Origin: JAVBMU01 sp031551755
GTDB lineage: Bacteria > Actinomycetota > Actinomycetes > Actinomycetales > Cellulomonadaceae
NCBI GenBank assembly: GCA_031551755.1
Contig: JAVBNE010000096.1
Coordinates: 1-64,000 of the forward strand
Length of the DNA: 64,000 nt
Direction of reading: 5' to 3'
Made by a program: the position numbers and the translations under genes. Position 1 is the stretch's first letter. Each line of letters starts with the position of its first letter. This document shows, in pieces, positions 37,204-45,540 of the stretch. The notes beneath the pieces were generated by a model that saw only the letters and a program-made list of their open reading frames with translations, ran no database searches and was not told where the DNA came from.

Positions 37204-37245
37204 ACCGGAATCCGGACCTTGGTCGCGGGTGGTAGAACAGGTGTT

Positions 37246-38400
37246 ATGCCGTCCGCACCGCTGCTGTCGCCTGAGATCCTCGATCGCATCCACACCCGCG
37301 CGCCGGGCTACGACGCGGCGAATGAGTTCTGCACCGAGGACTTCGCCGAGTTGACCGACCTCGGGTACCTCCGGGCACTGGTCCCCGTGGAGTCGGGCGG
37401 CCTGGGGTTGACCCTGCGTGACCTCCTGCATGAGCAGGCCGCGCTGGCGGCCGCAGCGCCCGCGACCGCACTGGCGGTGAACATGCATCACGTCTGCGTG
37501 GGGATCGCGCGTTTCGCCTGTCTGCGCGGCGACCGCTCCCTCGATCAAATTCTGGTCGATGCCGGTCGCGGGGAGGTCTTCGGTTTTGGGTACAGCGAGG
37601 CGGGGAACGACCTCGTGCTGCTCGGCGCCCGCACGCAAGCCACCTCCGACGGCGACGGCGGGTACACCTATACGGGCCGGAAGATCTTCACGTCGCTCTC
37701 CCCCGCCTGGACCAGGCTCATCGTCCACGGGACCGATACCGCGTCGGCCGACTCCCCGCGCATCGTGCACTCCCTGCTGAGCCGCGACGGCGGCGGGGTC
37801 ACCGTCCTGGACGACTGGGACACCCTCGGGATGCGGGCTACCCAAAGCCGCACAACGGTTCTGGACGGTGCCCCGGCTCCCGCCGACCGGGTGCTCCGGC
37901 GGTTGCCCCCTGGGCCGAGCCTGGACCCTCTCATCGTCGGGATCTTCACCACCTTCTCGACACTGGTCGCCGCCGTGTACACCGGGATCGGTGCGCGTGC
38001 CCTGGAACTCGGTGTCGAGGCAGCCCAACGCCGCACGTCGTTCAAGAACGACGGCGCCGCCCTGGCCACCGATCCGGATATCCGTTGGCGGCTCGCGGAT
38101 GCCGCCCTCGCCCAGGATGCCCTCTGGCCGCAGCTCGACGCCATCGCGACCGACATCGACGGCGGAGTGGACCATGGGGCGGCCTGGTTCCGGATGGCTG
38201 CCGGGCTCAAGGTGCGCGCCACGGAGACCGCCAAGTCCGTCGTCGACGCAGCCATCCGGGCTGCCGGCGGGGCAACCTACTTCGCGGGGAACGAACTCGG
38301 CCGGCTCTACCGGGACGTCCTCGCGGGCATCTTCCATCCGTCGAACGACGAGTCCGCCCACGCGACGATCGCCTCGTCACTGCTCGGCCCGCTGCCCTGA
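37246..38400 (+). CDS. Acyl-CoA dehydrogenase family protein
   Basis: The 384-residue flavoprotein starts at an ATG at 37246, divergent from ddl with 42 nt between starts. It has the acyl-CoA dehydrogenase layout: an N-terminal helical part (LRALVPVESGGLGL), the FAD-contact region VFGFGYSEAGNDLV, a middle beta domain (YTYTGRKIFTSLSP) and a C-terminal helical part with GGATYFAGNELGRLYRDVLA, close to the HpaH/DszC-like branch. That branch includes flavin monooxygenases as well as dehydrogenases, so the reaction is open. Confidence 0.82.
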   Translation: MPSAPLLSPEILDRIHTRAPGYDAANEFCTEDFAELTDLGYLRALVPVESGGLGLTLRDLLHEQAALAAAAPATALAVNMHHVCVGIARFACLRGDRSLDQILVDAGRGEVFGFGYSEAGNDLVLLGARTQATSDGDGGYTYTGRKIFTSLSPAWTRLIVHGTDTASADSPRIVHSLLSRDGGGVTVLDDWDTLGMRATQSRTTVLDGAPAPADRVLRRLPPGPSLDPLIVGIFTTFSTLVAAVYTGIGARALELGVEAAQRRTSFKNDGAALATDPDIRWRLADAALAQDALWPQLDAIATDIDGGVDHGAAWFRMAAGLKVRATETAKSVVDAAIRAAGGATYFAGNELGRLYRDVLAGIFHPSNDESAHATIASSLLGPLP

Positions 38401-38473
38401 CCGCCTCACGCACCATAGGGCCTGCCGTGATCAGCGCAGGAGCCCAGCGACTCCAACGGGTACCGTCTGCCGA

Positions 38474-39661
38474 GTGACTTCCGCTTCCGAGACACCCCCG
38501 TACTCCCAGGCCACGCTCGCCGTGGCCGCCGGCCGACCGTCGCGGAGCCCAGGCGCGCCCGTGAACGCCCCCCTGGTGATGTCCTCGACCTATGTCTCCG
38601 CGGGGCCGCCGCATCCCAGCGAGATGCTCTACACGCGCATCGACGCCGATACCTGGCACCCCTTCGAGGAGGCCCTGGCAGCCCTGGAGGGCTCTCGCGA
38701 AGCTGCGGTGGCCTTCGCCTCCGGAATCGCCGCCATCGCGGCCGTCTTCGCGCTGGTGCCTCGGGGTGGCACCGTCGTCGTCCCCCGGCACGCGTATCAA
38801 GTGAGCCTGGGGCTTGCCGATGAACTGGCCGCTCACGGCGACATCCGGGTGGTGCGGGTCGACATCGCGGACACCGACCAGGTCATCGACGCCTTGGACG
38901 GGGCGGACCTGCTTCTGGTGGAGTCGCCGACCAACCCCATGCTGGAGGTCGCCGACCTGCCGGTGTTGCTGCGGGCCGCCCGCGAGAGGGGTGTGCTCAG
39001 CGCGGTCGACAACACCTTCGCGACCCCACTCGGCCAGCAACCGCTGGCGCTGGGGGCCGACGTGGTGGTGCATTCGGTGACGAAGTACCTCGCGGGGCAT
39101 TCCGACGTGGTACTCGGTGCCGCCGTCACGAATGATGCCGACGTAGCGGCCCACCTGCGGGCGCACCGCACCAAGCACGGGGCGATCCCCGGCCCCTTCG
39201 AGGTGTGGCTCGCATTGCGGGGCCTTCGGACGCTGGCTTTGCGCGTCGAACGCGCCCAGGCCAACGCAGTGCTGTTGGCCGCTCGGTTGGCCGATCATCC
39301 GGCCGTCCTCGAAGTCCGGCACCCCAGCCTGCCGAGCGACCCGGGACATGAACGCGCAAGAACTCAGATGACCGGATTCGGCGCCGTCCTCGGCCTGCGG
39401 CCCCATGGCGGTGAGGCGGCCGCTGATGCGGTCGTCTCCGCCGTCCGCCTCTGGCTTCCGGCGACGAGCCTGGGCGGGGTCGAGTCGATGCTCGAGCGCC
39501 GTCGGCGGTTCCCTACCGAGGCATCCTCGGTGCCCGTGGACCTTCTGCGGCTGGCCGTCGGGATCGAGGACGCCGAGGATCTGTGGGCCGACCTCGATCA
39601 GGCACTGCGGTTCGCGGTGGGCTCCGTGCCGCCCGACGGTGGCGATCCGGCATCAAGGTAG
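38474..39661 (+). CDS. Cys/Met metabolism PLP-dependent enzyme (cystathionine synthase/lyase family)
   Basis: The 395-residue fold-type I PLP enzyme starts at a GTG at 38474. It has AFASGIAAIAAVFALV, PTNPMLEVADLPVL, VDNTFATPLGQQPLALGADV and the PLP lysine in VVHSVTKYLAGHSDVV (about residue 205). Family members are cystathionine gamma-synthase, gamma-lyase, beta-lyase or methionine gamma-lyase; these cannot be told apart here. The gene ends overlap the convergent DUF6191 gene by 64 nt. Confidence 0.88.
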   Translation: MTSASETPPYSQATLAVAAGRPSRSPGAPVNAPLVMSSTYVSAGPPHPSEMLYTRIDADTWHPFEEALAALEGSREAAVAFASGIAAIAAVFALVPRGGTVVVPRHAYQVSLGLADELAAHGDIRVVRVDIADTDQVIDALDGADLLLVESPTNPMLEVADLPVLLRAARERGVLSAVDNTFATPLGQQPLALGADVVVHSVTKYLAGHSDVVLGAAVTNDADVAAHLRAHRTKHGAIPGPFEVWLALRGLRTLALRVERAQANAVLLAARLADHPAVLEVRHPSLPSDPGHERARTQMTGFGAVLGLRPHGGEAAADAVVSAVRLWLPATSLGGVESMLERRRRFPTEASSVPVDLLRLAVGIEDAEDLWADLDQALRFAVGSVPPDGGDPASR

Positions 39662-39939
39662 GCGACGCCGCCCTCGAGGTCGATGCCGAAGGGCAGCCCC
39701 TCGGCCGGGCGCTGGGCGATGTCCATCCGCTGGCGATCGCGTTCCTGGACGAGGTGGACCCGGCTCGGCTGGAAGATCTCGACCAGCTCACCGAACATCC
39801 CGGACGCCGCACCGTCACCGTGTGCGTCCGGGTCGGATGCCCGCTCCTTGCCCGAGGCAAACCGCACAATGCCGACGATGAGCAGCGTGCCGACCACAAG
39901 GCACACCAACCAGACGCCCGCCGCTCCACCGATCACCAT
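39598..39939 (-). CDS. DUF6191-type small membrane protein
   Basis: The 113-residue protein from an ATG at 39939 has one N-terminal membrane segment (VWLVCLVVGTLLIVGIVRFA) and the conserved block MFGELVEIFQPSRVHLVQER then QRMDIAQRPAEGLPFGIDLE, which I recognise from the DUF6191 family of actinobacteria. Function is unknown. Its 3' end overlaps that of the PLP enzyme by 64 nt, a long antisense overlap in both coding frames. Confidence 0.7.
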   Translation of the reverse strand: MVIGGAAGVWLVCLVVGTLLIVGIVRFASGKERASDPDAHGDGAASGMFGELVEIFQPSRVHLVQERDRQRMDIAQRPAEGLPFGIDLEGGVAYLDAGSPPSGGTEPTANRSA

Positions 39940-40007
39940 GATCAAGGGTATCGCCGCCGATATGCTCGGTATGACCCGGTGAGCGACACCGGCACTGCAG
40001 GAGGCCG

Positions 40008-40646
40008 ATGATGACCACATACTCAGGTGCCCGACTGATGGCCAGCGTGGCCGCTGGGGCATTGATGCTGACCGCCCTGGCCGCCTGCGGCGACCCAGCA
40101 CCGCGGACGGACCCTGCGGCGACAGCGCCGTCGGTGTACTCCGCCGCGCCCTCGGCCGCTCCAACCACGCCCGGGTCGCCGTCGCCGACACCGACGCCAC
40201 CCTTCCAGGCCGACACGACGGCCGACACGGCCGACCCCTCGACGAATGCGATGCTGACCGTCCGCAACATCCGGGCCGCGCACCACGACGGCTACGACCG
40301 AGTGGTTTTCGAACTCGGTGGCACCGGCACCCCCGGGTGGCTGGTCGACTATGTCGATCAGGCCATCGACGAACCCAGCGGCAACCCCGTGAACATTCCC
40401 GGGCCATCATTCCTGCGGGTCGTCATCAGCGGCGTCGGCTACCCGATGGACACGGGCATTGAGGAGTATGCGGGGCCGAACCCGTTGCGGCCGACCGGCA
40501 TGGAGGAGGTGACGGCGGTGGCATTCCAGGGCACCTTCGAGGGGCAGTCGCTGGCATTAATCGGCATTGACGAGGACGACCGGGCGCCGTTCCGGGTCTT
40601 CGCGCTCAAAGACCCCACGCGCGTGGTGGTTGACATCCAGGACTGA
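40008..40646 (+). CDS. AMIN-like domain lipoprotein
   Basis: The 212-residue protein starts at an ATG at 40008 behind CAGGAGG. A signal peptide with lipobox LTALAACGD puts the lipid anchor on Cys27. A Pro/Thr-rich linker (about residues 30-70) leads to a beta-rich AMIN-like domain (HDGYDRVVFELGGTGTPGW, then the C-terminal FRVFALKDPTRVVVDIQD). AMIN-type domains bind the cell wall or envelope parts. The exact role is unknown. Confidence 0.8.
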   Translation: MMTTYSGARLMASVAAGALMLTALAACGDPAPRTDPAATAPSVYSAAPSAAPTTPGSPSPTPTPPFQADTTADTADPSTNAMLTVRNIRAAHHDGYDRVVFELGGTGTPGWLVDYVDQAIDEPSGNPVNIPGPSFLRVVISGVGYPMDTGIEEYAGPNPLRPTGMEEVTAVAFQGTFEGQSLALIGIDEDDRAPFRVFALKDPTRVVVDIQD

Positions 40647-40685
40647 GGCGGACTCGGCGAGCAGCGCGGGTGCCCACCACCGGCA

Positions 40686-41822
40686 TCAGGTCGTCCCGCC
40701 GATGCCCTCGGCCTTCTTGGGCCGCGACAGGAGCATCTGCACCATCGTCTCGACCGGCATGCCCTCGTGCAGGACAGCAACGACTCCCTCAGTGATCGGC
40801 ATGTCGACCCCCACTGATTTGGCCAGATCCAACACTGAACGGCATGACTTGACTCCTTCGGCCGTGCCGCCGGTCGCGGCGATCGCCTTCTCCAGCGTCA
40901 GCCCCTGGCCGATATAGGTACCGAGTGTGTGGTTGCGCGACAGTGGCGACGTGCAGGTCGCTACCAGGTCGCCCAGGCCGGCGAGCCCGGCGAACGTCTC
41001 GGCGTTGGCCCCGAGGGCCAGGCCCAGCCGGGTGATCTCCACCAACCCGCGCGTGATGACAGTGGCCGTGGTGTTCTGCCGGAAGCCACGACCGTGGGCG
41101 ATCCCCACCGCCAGGGCCACGACGTTCTTCACGGCACCGCACAGCTCGACACCGACCACGTCGTTGTTGGTGTAGGGCCGGAAATACGCGGCCGAACACG
41201 CACAGGCAACGAGTTGGGCGGTAGCCGGATCGGTCGACGAGACGACGGTTGCCGTGGGCTGGCGTTCGGCGATCTCCCGGGCCAGGTTCGGTCCGGAGAG
41301 TACCGCGATCCGGTCCGGTGGGATGCCCAGGGCATCGGAAATGACCTGGCTCATGCGCCGGTCCGTGCCGATCTCCACACCCTTCATGAGCGAGACGGCG
41401 ACCGCGTCTGCGGGAACGTCGTCGCGCAATGTGGTGAGCGTGGCGCGCGCAACCTGGGAGGGCAGCGCGACCACCACGATCTGGGCGCCGTCGAGGGCTT
41501 CGCGGGCGACGGTGGTAGCGGTGACACCCTCAGGCAGGTCGATGCCGTCGAGGTACCTCGAGTTCCGGTGAACGGTGTTGATCTCTGCTGCCGATGCGGC
41601 GTCCCGGCCCCAAAGGCGAACCGTGCAGCCGGCGTCGGCGAGGACTGCGGCGAAGGTCGTCCCCCAGCTCCCCGACCCGAGGACGGCGACGGTCGGGGGG
41701 GTCTCGGGCGGTTCGGTAGCCGGTGAGGCTTCGATGGGTGCCGGCGGGGGCGCGGCCGGTGCGGGGGGCATGACTGGGGAGCCGGTTGCTTGGGGCGGGA
41801 CCGGCGCGCTGGCGGCGCTCAC
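40686..41822 (-). CDS. gpsA: Glycerol-3-phosphate dehydrogenase [NAD(P)+]
   Basis: The 378-residue enzyme makes sn-glycerol-3-phosphate for phospholipids. The NAD-binding motif is AVLGSGSWGTTFAAVLADAG. Others are LMKGVEIGTDRRMSQVI, LSGPNLAREIAERQP, the catalytic lysine in LCGAVKNVVALAVGIAHG and GLGDLVATCTSPLSRNHTLG. It starts at a GTG at 41822 overlapping the plsC stop by 4 nt and has about 45 extra Pro/Ala-rich residues before the Rossmann fold. The pairing with plsC (next step in the same pathway) supports both calls. Confidence 0.95.
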   Translation of the reverse strand: MSAASAPVPPQATGSPVMPPAPAAPPPAPIEASPATEPPETPPTVAVLGSGSWGTTFAAVLADAGCTVRLWGRDAASAAEINTVHRNSRYLDGIDLPEGVTATTVAREALDGAQIVVVALPSQVARATLTTLRDDVPADAVAVSLMKGVEIGTDRRMSQVISDALGIPPDRIAVLSGPNLAREIAERQPTATVVSSTDPATAQLVACACSAAYFRPYTNNDVVGVELCGAVKNVVALAVGIAHGRGFRQNTTATVITRGLVEITRLGLALGANAETFAGLAGLGDLVATCTSPLSRNHTLGTYIGQGLTLEKAIAATGGTAEGVKSCRSVLDLAKSVGVDMPITEGVVAVLHEGMPVETMVQMLLSRPKKAEGIGGTT

Positions 41823-42547
41823 GAGTCGGCCATCGGCTGTTGGCGGGGGTCGTAACGGACAGCAGGTGGCTGTGCGCCCCGGATGTCGGCGAGCAGCGCC
41901 GTGATCGCGTCCATCACCCGACCAGTCGCCTCCCGCAGCGTGGTGGCGTCGAGTGGCCGGTCGTAGAGGTCTGAGAGGTCGACGGGCGGCCCCGCCACGA
42001 CCGAGACCTTCTTGGGTGGGATCGGCTTGAACGCCTTTGAGTACCGGCCGAGGATCCGGTGCGCACCCCACTGGGCGATCGGGATGACCGGTGCGCGGCT
42101 GGCCAGGGCCAAGCGCGCGACCCCCGTCTTACCCACCATCGGCCACATGTCGGGGTCACGCGTCAGGGTGCCCTCGGGGAAAACGGCGACACATTCGCCG
42201 GCCTTGAGCGCCGCTACCGCGCCGTCGATCGACTGTGCGGCACTCGCCTGACCACGGTCAACAGGGATCTGCCCGGTGTGCCGCATCGCCCAGCCCACCA
42301 CCGGAACCTTCCACAGCGAAGACTTGGCCAGGACCTTCGGTGCGCGACCGGCATCGTAAAGGTAATGCGCGAAGGTCAGCGGATCGAGGTTCGTCACATG
42401 GTTGCCGGCGGCGACGAAACCGCCCTCAACCGGCAGATTCTTCATTCCCCGCCAATCGCGACGCGTGATCGCGAAGAGCAGAGGGCGCAACACCGCTGCG
42501 AGGATGCGGTAGACACGGCTGTTGGGGTGGGCTTTCGGCACGGACAC
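41819..42547 (-). CDS. plsC: 1-acyl-sn-glycerol-3-phosphate acyltransferase (PlsC-like)
   Basis: The 242-residue membrane-associated acyltransferase has the catalytic NHVTNLDPLTFA (NHx4D), PVDRGQASAAQSI, and the substrate motif VAVFPEGTLTRDPDMWPM. It is directly upstream of gpsA with a 4-nt overlap, so the operon makes glycerol-3-phosphate and acylates it. Confidence 0.92.
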   Translation of the reverse strand: MSVPKAHPNSRVYRILAAVLRPLLFAITRRDWRGMKNLPVEGGFVAAGNHVTNLDPLTFAHYLYDAGRAPKVLAKSSLWKVPVVGWAMRHTGQIPVDRGQASAAQSIDGAVAALKAGECVAVFPEGTLTRDPDMWPMVGKTGVARLALASRAPVIPIAQWGAHRILGRYSKAFKPIPPKKVSVVAGPPVDLSDLYDRPLDATTLREATGRVMDAITALLADIRGAQPPAVRYDPRQQPMADS

Positions 42548-42741
42548 CGAGCCTACCGTTTGGGGCGCAGGACGGCGGGGAGTCGTTCACCATGGGCACT
42601 TTGGGCGATGGACCGTCGCGGAACGCGCGGCCTCCCCTCGCTGGTCGAGCTGCGGCATATGAGGCGGTCGCCAGTCGTGGCCTCGGCGAGGGTCCACCCC
42701 CGGTGCCGGTCGAGCTTGCGGCCACGGGCCGCAGGCGCAGC

Positions 42742-43176
42742 ATGGGCGATGTGTACGTTCACCGCATCCATCTTGCCGCGATCGTCGCGCTCGCCGCCGG
42801 GATCGTCGCAGGCTGCACCGGCCCGGACGACGAAGAGGCAGCGCACGAGGTGGACCGGTTCTACGCGGCCATCGAGGCGGGCGACGGTGCGGCGGCGTGC
42901 CATCTGCTCTTGCCGAGTTCGGCGCAGAAACTGTCCGACGACGCCGGACGGCCGTGCGCGGATGCGATCGTCGACCCAGCCGAGGCCGGGGCCATACTGG
43001 CCGACCGCGCCACCGACTCCGAGATCCGCGCGGTGCACCGAGCCGGTGGGCAGGCGCAGGTCGTCACAGCCACCGACACCGTGTTCCTGGCCAGATCCGG
43101 TGACGCCTGGGTGGTCACCGCCGTCGGCTGCGACGCCCGCGGGGACCTCCCCTATGACTGCGAGGTAGAACCGTGA
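42742..43176 (+). CDS. Small lipoprotein of unknown function
   Basis: About 144 residues from an ATG at 42742 (MGDVYVHRIHLAAIVALAAG); the lipobox is GIVAGCTG. The mature part begins with an acidic EVDRFYAAIEAGDGAAACHL region, resembling NTF2-like folds, and has four cysteines. The start is weakly supported (no clear Shine-Dalgarno). It overlaps the next mini-gene by 4 nt. Confidence 0.7.
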   Translation: MGDVYVHRIHLAAIVALAAGIVAGCTGPDDEEAAHEVDRFYAAIEAGDGAAACHLLLPSSAQKLSDDAGRPCADAIVDPAEAGAILADRATDSEIRAVHRAGGQAQVVTATDTVFLARSGDAWVVTAVGCDARGDLPYDCEVEP

Positions 43177-43265
43177 GAACACCGCGAGTGGTGTTTCTGA
43201 TGACCTCCGCCTGGATCGTCGTCGGCCTACTGGTCACTTTCGCGCTCGCCGGAATGCACCGATGA
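43173..43265 (+). CDS. 30-residue single-pass membrane peptide
   Basis: The GTG at 43173 overlaps the lipoprotein stop (GTGA) and the stop at 43263 overlaps the next ATG (ATGA), so three genes are chained by 4-nt overlaps. The peptide is MRTPRVVFLMTSAWIVVGLL followed by VTFALAGMHR: a basic start and one membrane segment. The chained overlaps, rather than length, are the evidence that it is translated. A role as a subunit or regulator of the downstream membrane protein is a guess. Confidence 0.6.
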   Translation: MRTPRVVFLMTSAWIVVGLLVTFALAGMHR

Positions 43266-43987
43266 ACACCCTGCCGCCGGACTCCCACCGGACGGACCCA
43301 GCCCGACCGGCTCTACGTCGGGTGGTACGAGAAAACTCCCTGTCGCTCATCTTCGCGGCGCTCTTCCTCACCGCCTTCGTCGGTCAGGCCCTGGTGGGAG
43401 CCGGGCGGTACAACCGGGAACAGCTCGCCGCCGGCCTGGAACCACTCGCGGTGGCCGGTTACGTCACGTCCTCCGCCTTCTGGGTGGATGTCACGGAGAA
43501 CTGGCAGTCGGAGTTCCTCCAGTTCCTGCTCTTCATCACCCTGACCGTGTGGTTCGTGCAGCACGGCTCGCCCGAGTCGAAGACGCTCGACGATGCCGGT
43601 CGGGAGACGGACGAGAAGCAGCTGACCGGGCGGTTCGCCCAACCCGACTCGCCGGGGTGGGTGCACGCGGGTGGTTGGCGATTGCGCCTCTACTCCCACT
43701 CCCTGGCGCTCGTCATGGGTGTGATCTTCCTCGGGTCGTGGCTCGCGCAGTCGGTGGGTGGCGCCGTGGCGTACAGCGAGGAGCAACTACGGGAGCGGCA
43801 TGACCCAGTGAACTGGAGCGAGTACGTCACGCTCCCCGACTTCTGGGACCGGACCCTGCAGAACTGGCAGTCGGAACTGCTCGCTGTCCTCGCAATGGTC
43901 GTGTTCTCGATCTACCTCCGCGAACGCGGGTCGCCGGAGTCCAAACCCGTGGGGCTGCCGCACGACGGCACGGGGGTGCAGGGGTAG
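43262..43987 (+). CDS. DUF6766 family membrane protein
   Basis: The 241-residue protein has four membrane segments arranged as two similar halves, each ending in the motif NWQSEFLQFLLF...YLRERGSPESK or FVQHGSPESKTL (GSPESK near residues 101 and 228). This two-fold pattern suits DUF6766, an uncharacterised bacterial family. It is the last gene of the conserved block before the accessory region. Confidence 0.78.
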   Translation: MNTLPPDSHRTDPARPALRRVVRENSLSLIFAALFLTAFVGQALVGAGRYNREQLAAGLEPLAVAGYVTSSAFWVDVTENWQSEFLQFLLFITLTVWFVQHGSPESKTLDDAGRETDEKQLTGRFAQPDSPGWVHAGGWRLRLYSHSLALVMGVIFLGSWLAQSVGGAVAYSEEQLRERHDPVNWSEYVTLPDFWDRTLQNWQSELLAVLAMVVFSIYLRERGSPESKPVGLPHDGTGVQG

Positions 43988-44006
43988 GGGTTCGCGCTGC
44001 GCCTGG

Positions 44007-44276
44007 TCACAAGAGGTCGAAGAACCGTTCGAAAAAGACGGTCAGCTTCTCGATGACTGTCTGCTTCTTTACCCCGTGGTTCGAGTTCTTCGTGAACCGG
44101 GAGACCGGGGGCAGGATCCTGGTGATGGCGGTGCCGGTGGCTTTGAGCTGCCCGTCGCGGAAGGCTCGGTCGACGAAGGCGCGGGCCTCGTCCGGCCGAA
44201 GGTTCTCCTCAGCGATAATGCGTTGGAGCTCCGCCTCACGCTTGGCCGCCACGTAGACGCGCCACTGGTCGGCCAC
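44007..44276 (-). pseudogene. C-terminal fragment of a type I restriction endonuclease subunit (HsdR)
   Basis: The 89 codons read VYVAAKREAELQRIIAEENL, then ARAFVDRAFRDGQLKATGTA, then ILPPVSRF and VIEKLTVFFERFF. This is the typical end of HsdR proteins of the EcoR124 type, which are about 1000 residues. The open frame begins at a GTG at 44276, and there is no HsdR motor or nuclease domain upstream, so it is a remnant at the start of the accessory region. HsdM and HsdS are not present. It might still be translated as a small protein. Confidence 0.75.
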
Positions 44277-44297
44277 GAAAAACCCACCATCATCTCC

Positions 44298-44334
44298 CCT
44301 TACCTCGAAGTAAGGACTTGAGCCGATGGTAAGG
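44298..44334 (+). promoter_or_regulatory. Probable operator of the AbrB/PIN module
   Basis: CCTTAC-CTCGAA-GTAAGG (44298-44315) is a 6-bp inverted repeat, and a third half site GGTAAGG follows at 44328-44334, 8 nt before the antitoxin ATG. AbrB-type antitoxins usually repress their own promoter by such repeats. The binding itself is inferred. Confidence 0.5.
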
Positions 44335-44341
44335 TGATTGC

Positions 44342-44590
44342 ATGCCGACCGCTACCGTCACCTCCAAAGGGCAGATCACAATCCCCGCTGCCGTACGGGC
44401 CTCACTGGGACTGCGCCCGGGTGACCGCGTCGAGTTCGTGGAACTACCTGACGGGAACTTTGAACTGATACCTGCGACCCGCTCGGTCCAGACGCTCAAG
44501 GGCTTCTTCGGCCCGCCGCCAGCTCCCGCGGTGACCATCGACGAGATGGCCCGGAGGGCGGCGCTGGCAGCCGCCAAGGAGAACAAGTGA
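44342..44590 (+). CDS. AbrB/MazE-type antitoxin
   Basis: The 82-residue protein has the SpoVT-AbrB swapped-hairpin domain: TATVTSKGQITIPAAVRASL and LRPGDRVEFVELPDGNFEL. The C-terminal ~35 residues (FFGPPPAPAVTIDEMARRAA) would bind the toxin. It overlaps the PIN gene by 4 nt. Confidence 0.9.
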   Translation: MPTATVTSKGQITIPAAVRASLGLRPGDRVEFVELPDGNFELIPATRSVQTLKGFFGPPPAPAVTIDEMARRAALAAAKENK

Positions 44591-44979
44591 TCGGCCTCGA
44601 CACCAACGTCCTCATCCGATACATCGTCCGCGATGACGCGAGGCAGGCCGCGATAGCCGACGAGCTCATCGACAAACTGACGCCAACCAAACCCGGATAC
44701 GTGACGTTGCTCGTCCTTGCTGAGCTGTGGTGGGTTCTCGGCAGCTCCTACACCTACACCGCCGACCAGCGGCGGGAGCTTGTCGAGGCCCTACTGACTG
44801 CCCAGGAACTCAGAATCGAGTCCACGGAGCGAGTTCGCGCAGCATTAGAGCGGGTCACCGTCGGCGCCGACTTCCCGGATGCGCTCATCGCCCAATCCGC
44901 GAAGGACGCCGGCTGCTCAGTGGTGATGACCTTTGACGCGAAGGCAGCGAAGCGCGCCGGCATGCGCCTCGTAGCCTGA
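44587..44979 (+). CDS. PIN-domain toxin (VapC-like ribonuclease)
   Basis: The 130-residue protein starts at a GTG (GTGA overlap). The PIN acidic residues are visible in IGLDTNVLIRYIV (Asp5), LLVLAELWWVL (Glu), ADFPDALIAQSA (Asp) and VMTFDAKAAK (Asp). VapC-type toxins cleave tRNA or rRNA. With the AbrB-type antitoxin it forms a type II toxin-antitoxin pair. It ends 1 nt from the convergent gene. Confidence 0.92.
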   Translation: MIGLDTNVLIRYIVRDDARQAAIADELIDKLTPTKPGYVTLLVLAELWWVLGSSYTYTADQRRELVEALLTAQELRIESTERVRAALERVTVGADFPDALIAQSAKDAGCSVVMTFDAKAAKRAGMRLVA

Positions 44980-45495
44980 TCAAGCGGCAGGGTCCGGCCA
45001 GCCAGCAAGGTGGCCGAGCCAGGCGATGGCGATCCACGGCCCACGGATCTCGACATCGATGCCCTTGCCCCCGATAGCGGCGGTGCATTCGTCGGACATG
45101 CTCACCACCCGATCGGTGTTCAGGCGCACCAACCGAAGCGCCGCCAGATCCAGGGCCACCGGCCGGGGTATCCCGGGTGGCACTACCCAGGCCGCGGAAC
45201 CGCTCATGCGCACCAACGGACGGTCGGCATGAACGCTCGGCATCCAGGGAGCAGTGCCGGTCATGACCATGCAGAGGAATCCCTTGATCTCCTCCGCAGG
45301 GTCACTCGGTAGATGGCGGCGCGCGATCAGTGTCGGGTTACCCGCGAACAGCCCACCGCTCGTTCCAATAGCCGCATCAATCCCAGCTCCGACCGCGTTG
45401 AGCAGCGTCAAGAAGACGCCATCGGCAACCTTGTCGGCGGACGACCCCGGTGGCCGCCAGCCGATCAGGTCGCGAATGAGAGGTTGAGTGGTCAC
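44980..45495 (-). CDS. Unknown protein downstream of fic
   Basis: The 171-residue protein starts at a GTG at 45495 (read MTTQPLIRDLIGW) and lies 45 nt downstream of fic on the same strand. No known domain is recognised. It has Gly-rich hydrophobic segments (LLNAVGAGIDAAIGTSGGLF) and ends IRGPWIAIAWLGHLAGWPD. Its first 13 codons and upstream region are repeated at 60019-60084 in front of a broken fic fragment, so the same 5' segment is linked with Fic genes twice. It may be a Fic partner. Stop abuts the PIN stop. Confidence 0.55.
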   Translation of the reverse strand: MTTQPLIRDLIGWRPPGSSADKVADGVFLTLLNAVGAGIDAAIGTSGGLFAGNPTLIARRHLPSDPAEEIKGFLCMVMTGTAPWMPSVHADRPLVRMSGSAAWVVPPGIPRPVALDLAALRLVRLNTDRVVSMSDECTAAIGGKGIDVEIRGPWIAIAWLGHLAGWPDPAA

Positions 45496-45523
45496 GCGCA
45501 GGCTCCTCTCGAAGCTCTGTGGC
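45458..45523 (-). repeat. 66-bp direct repeat A, copy 1
   Basis: This segment covers the first 13 codons of the unknown gene and about 28 bp upstream. It matches 60019-60084 at about 61 of 66 positions, same orientation, 14.56 kb away. Confidence 0.85.
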
Positions 45524-45540
45524 GGTCCGAGGGCATCCGA

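Noticed and set aside
37204..38361. N-terminal extension of ddl antisense to the acyl-CoA dehydrogenase gene
   Set aside because: Ddl homology begins near VLLLFGGRSGEHA; the upstream frame is an antisense shadow.
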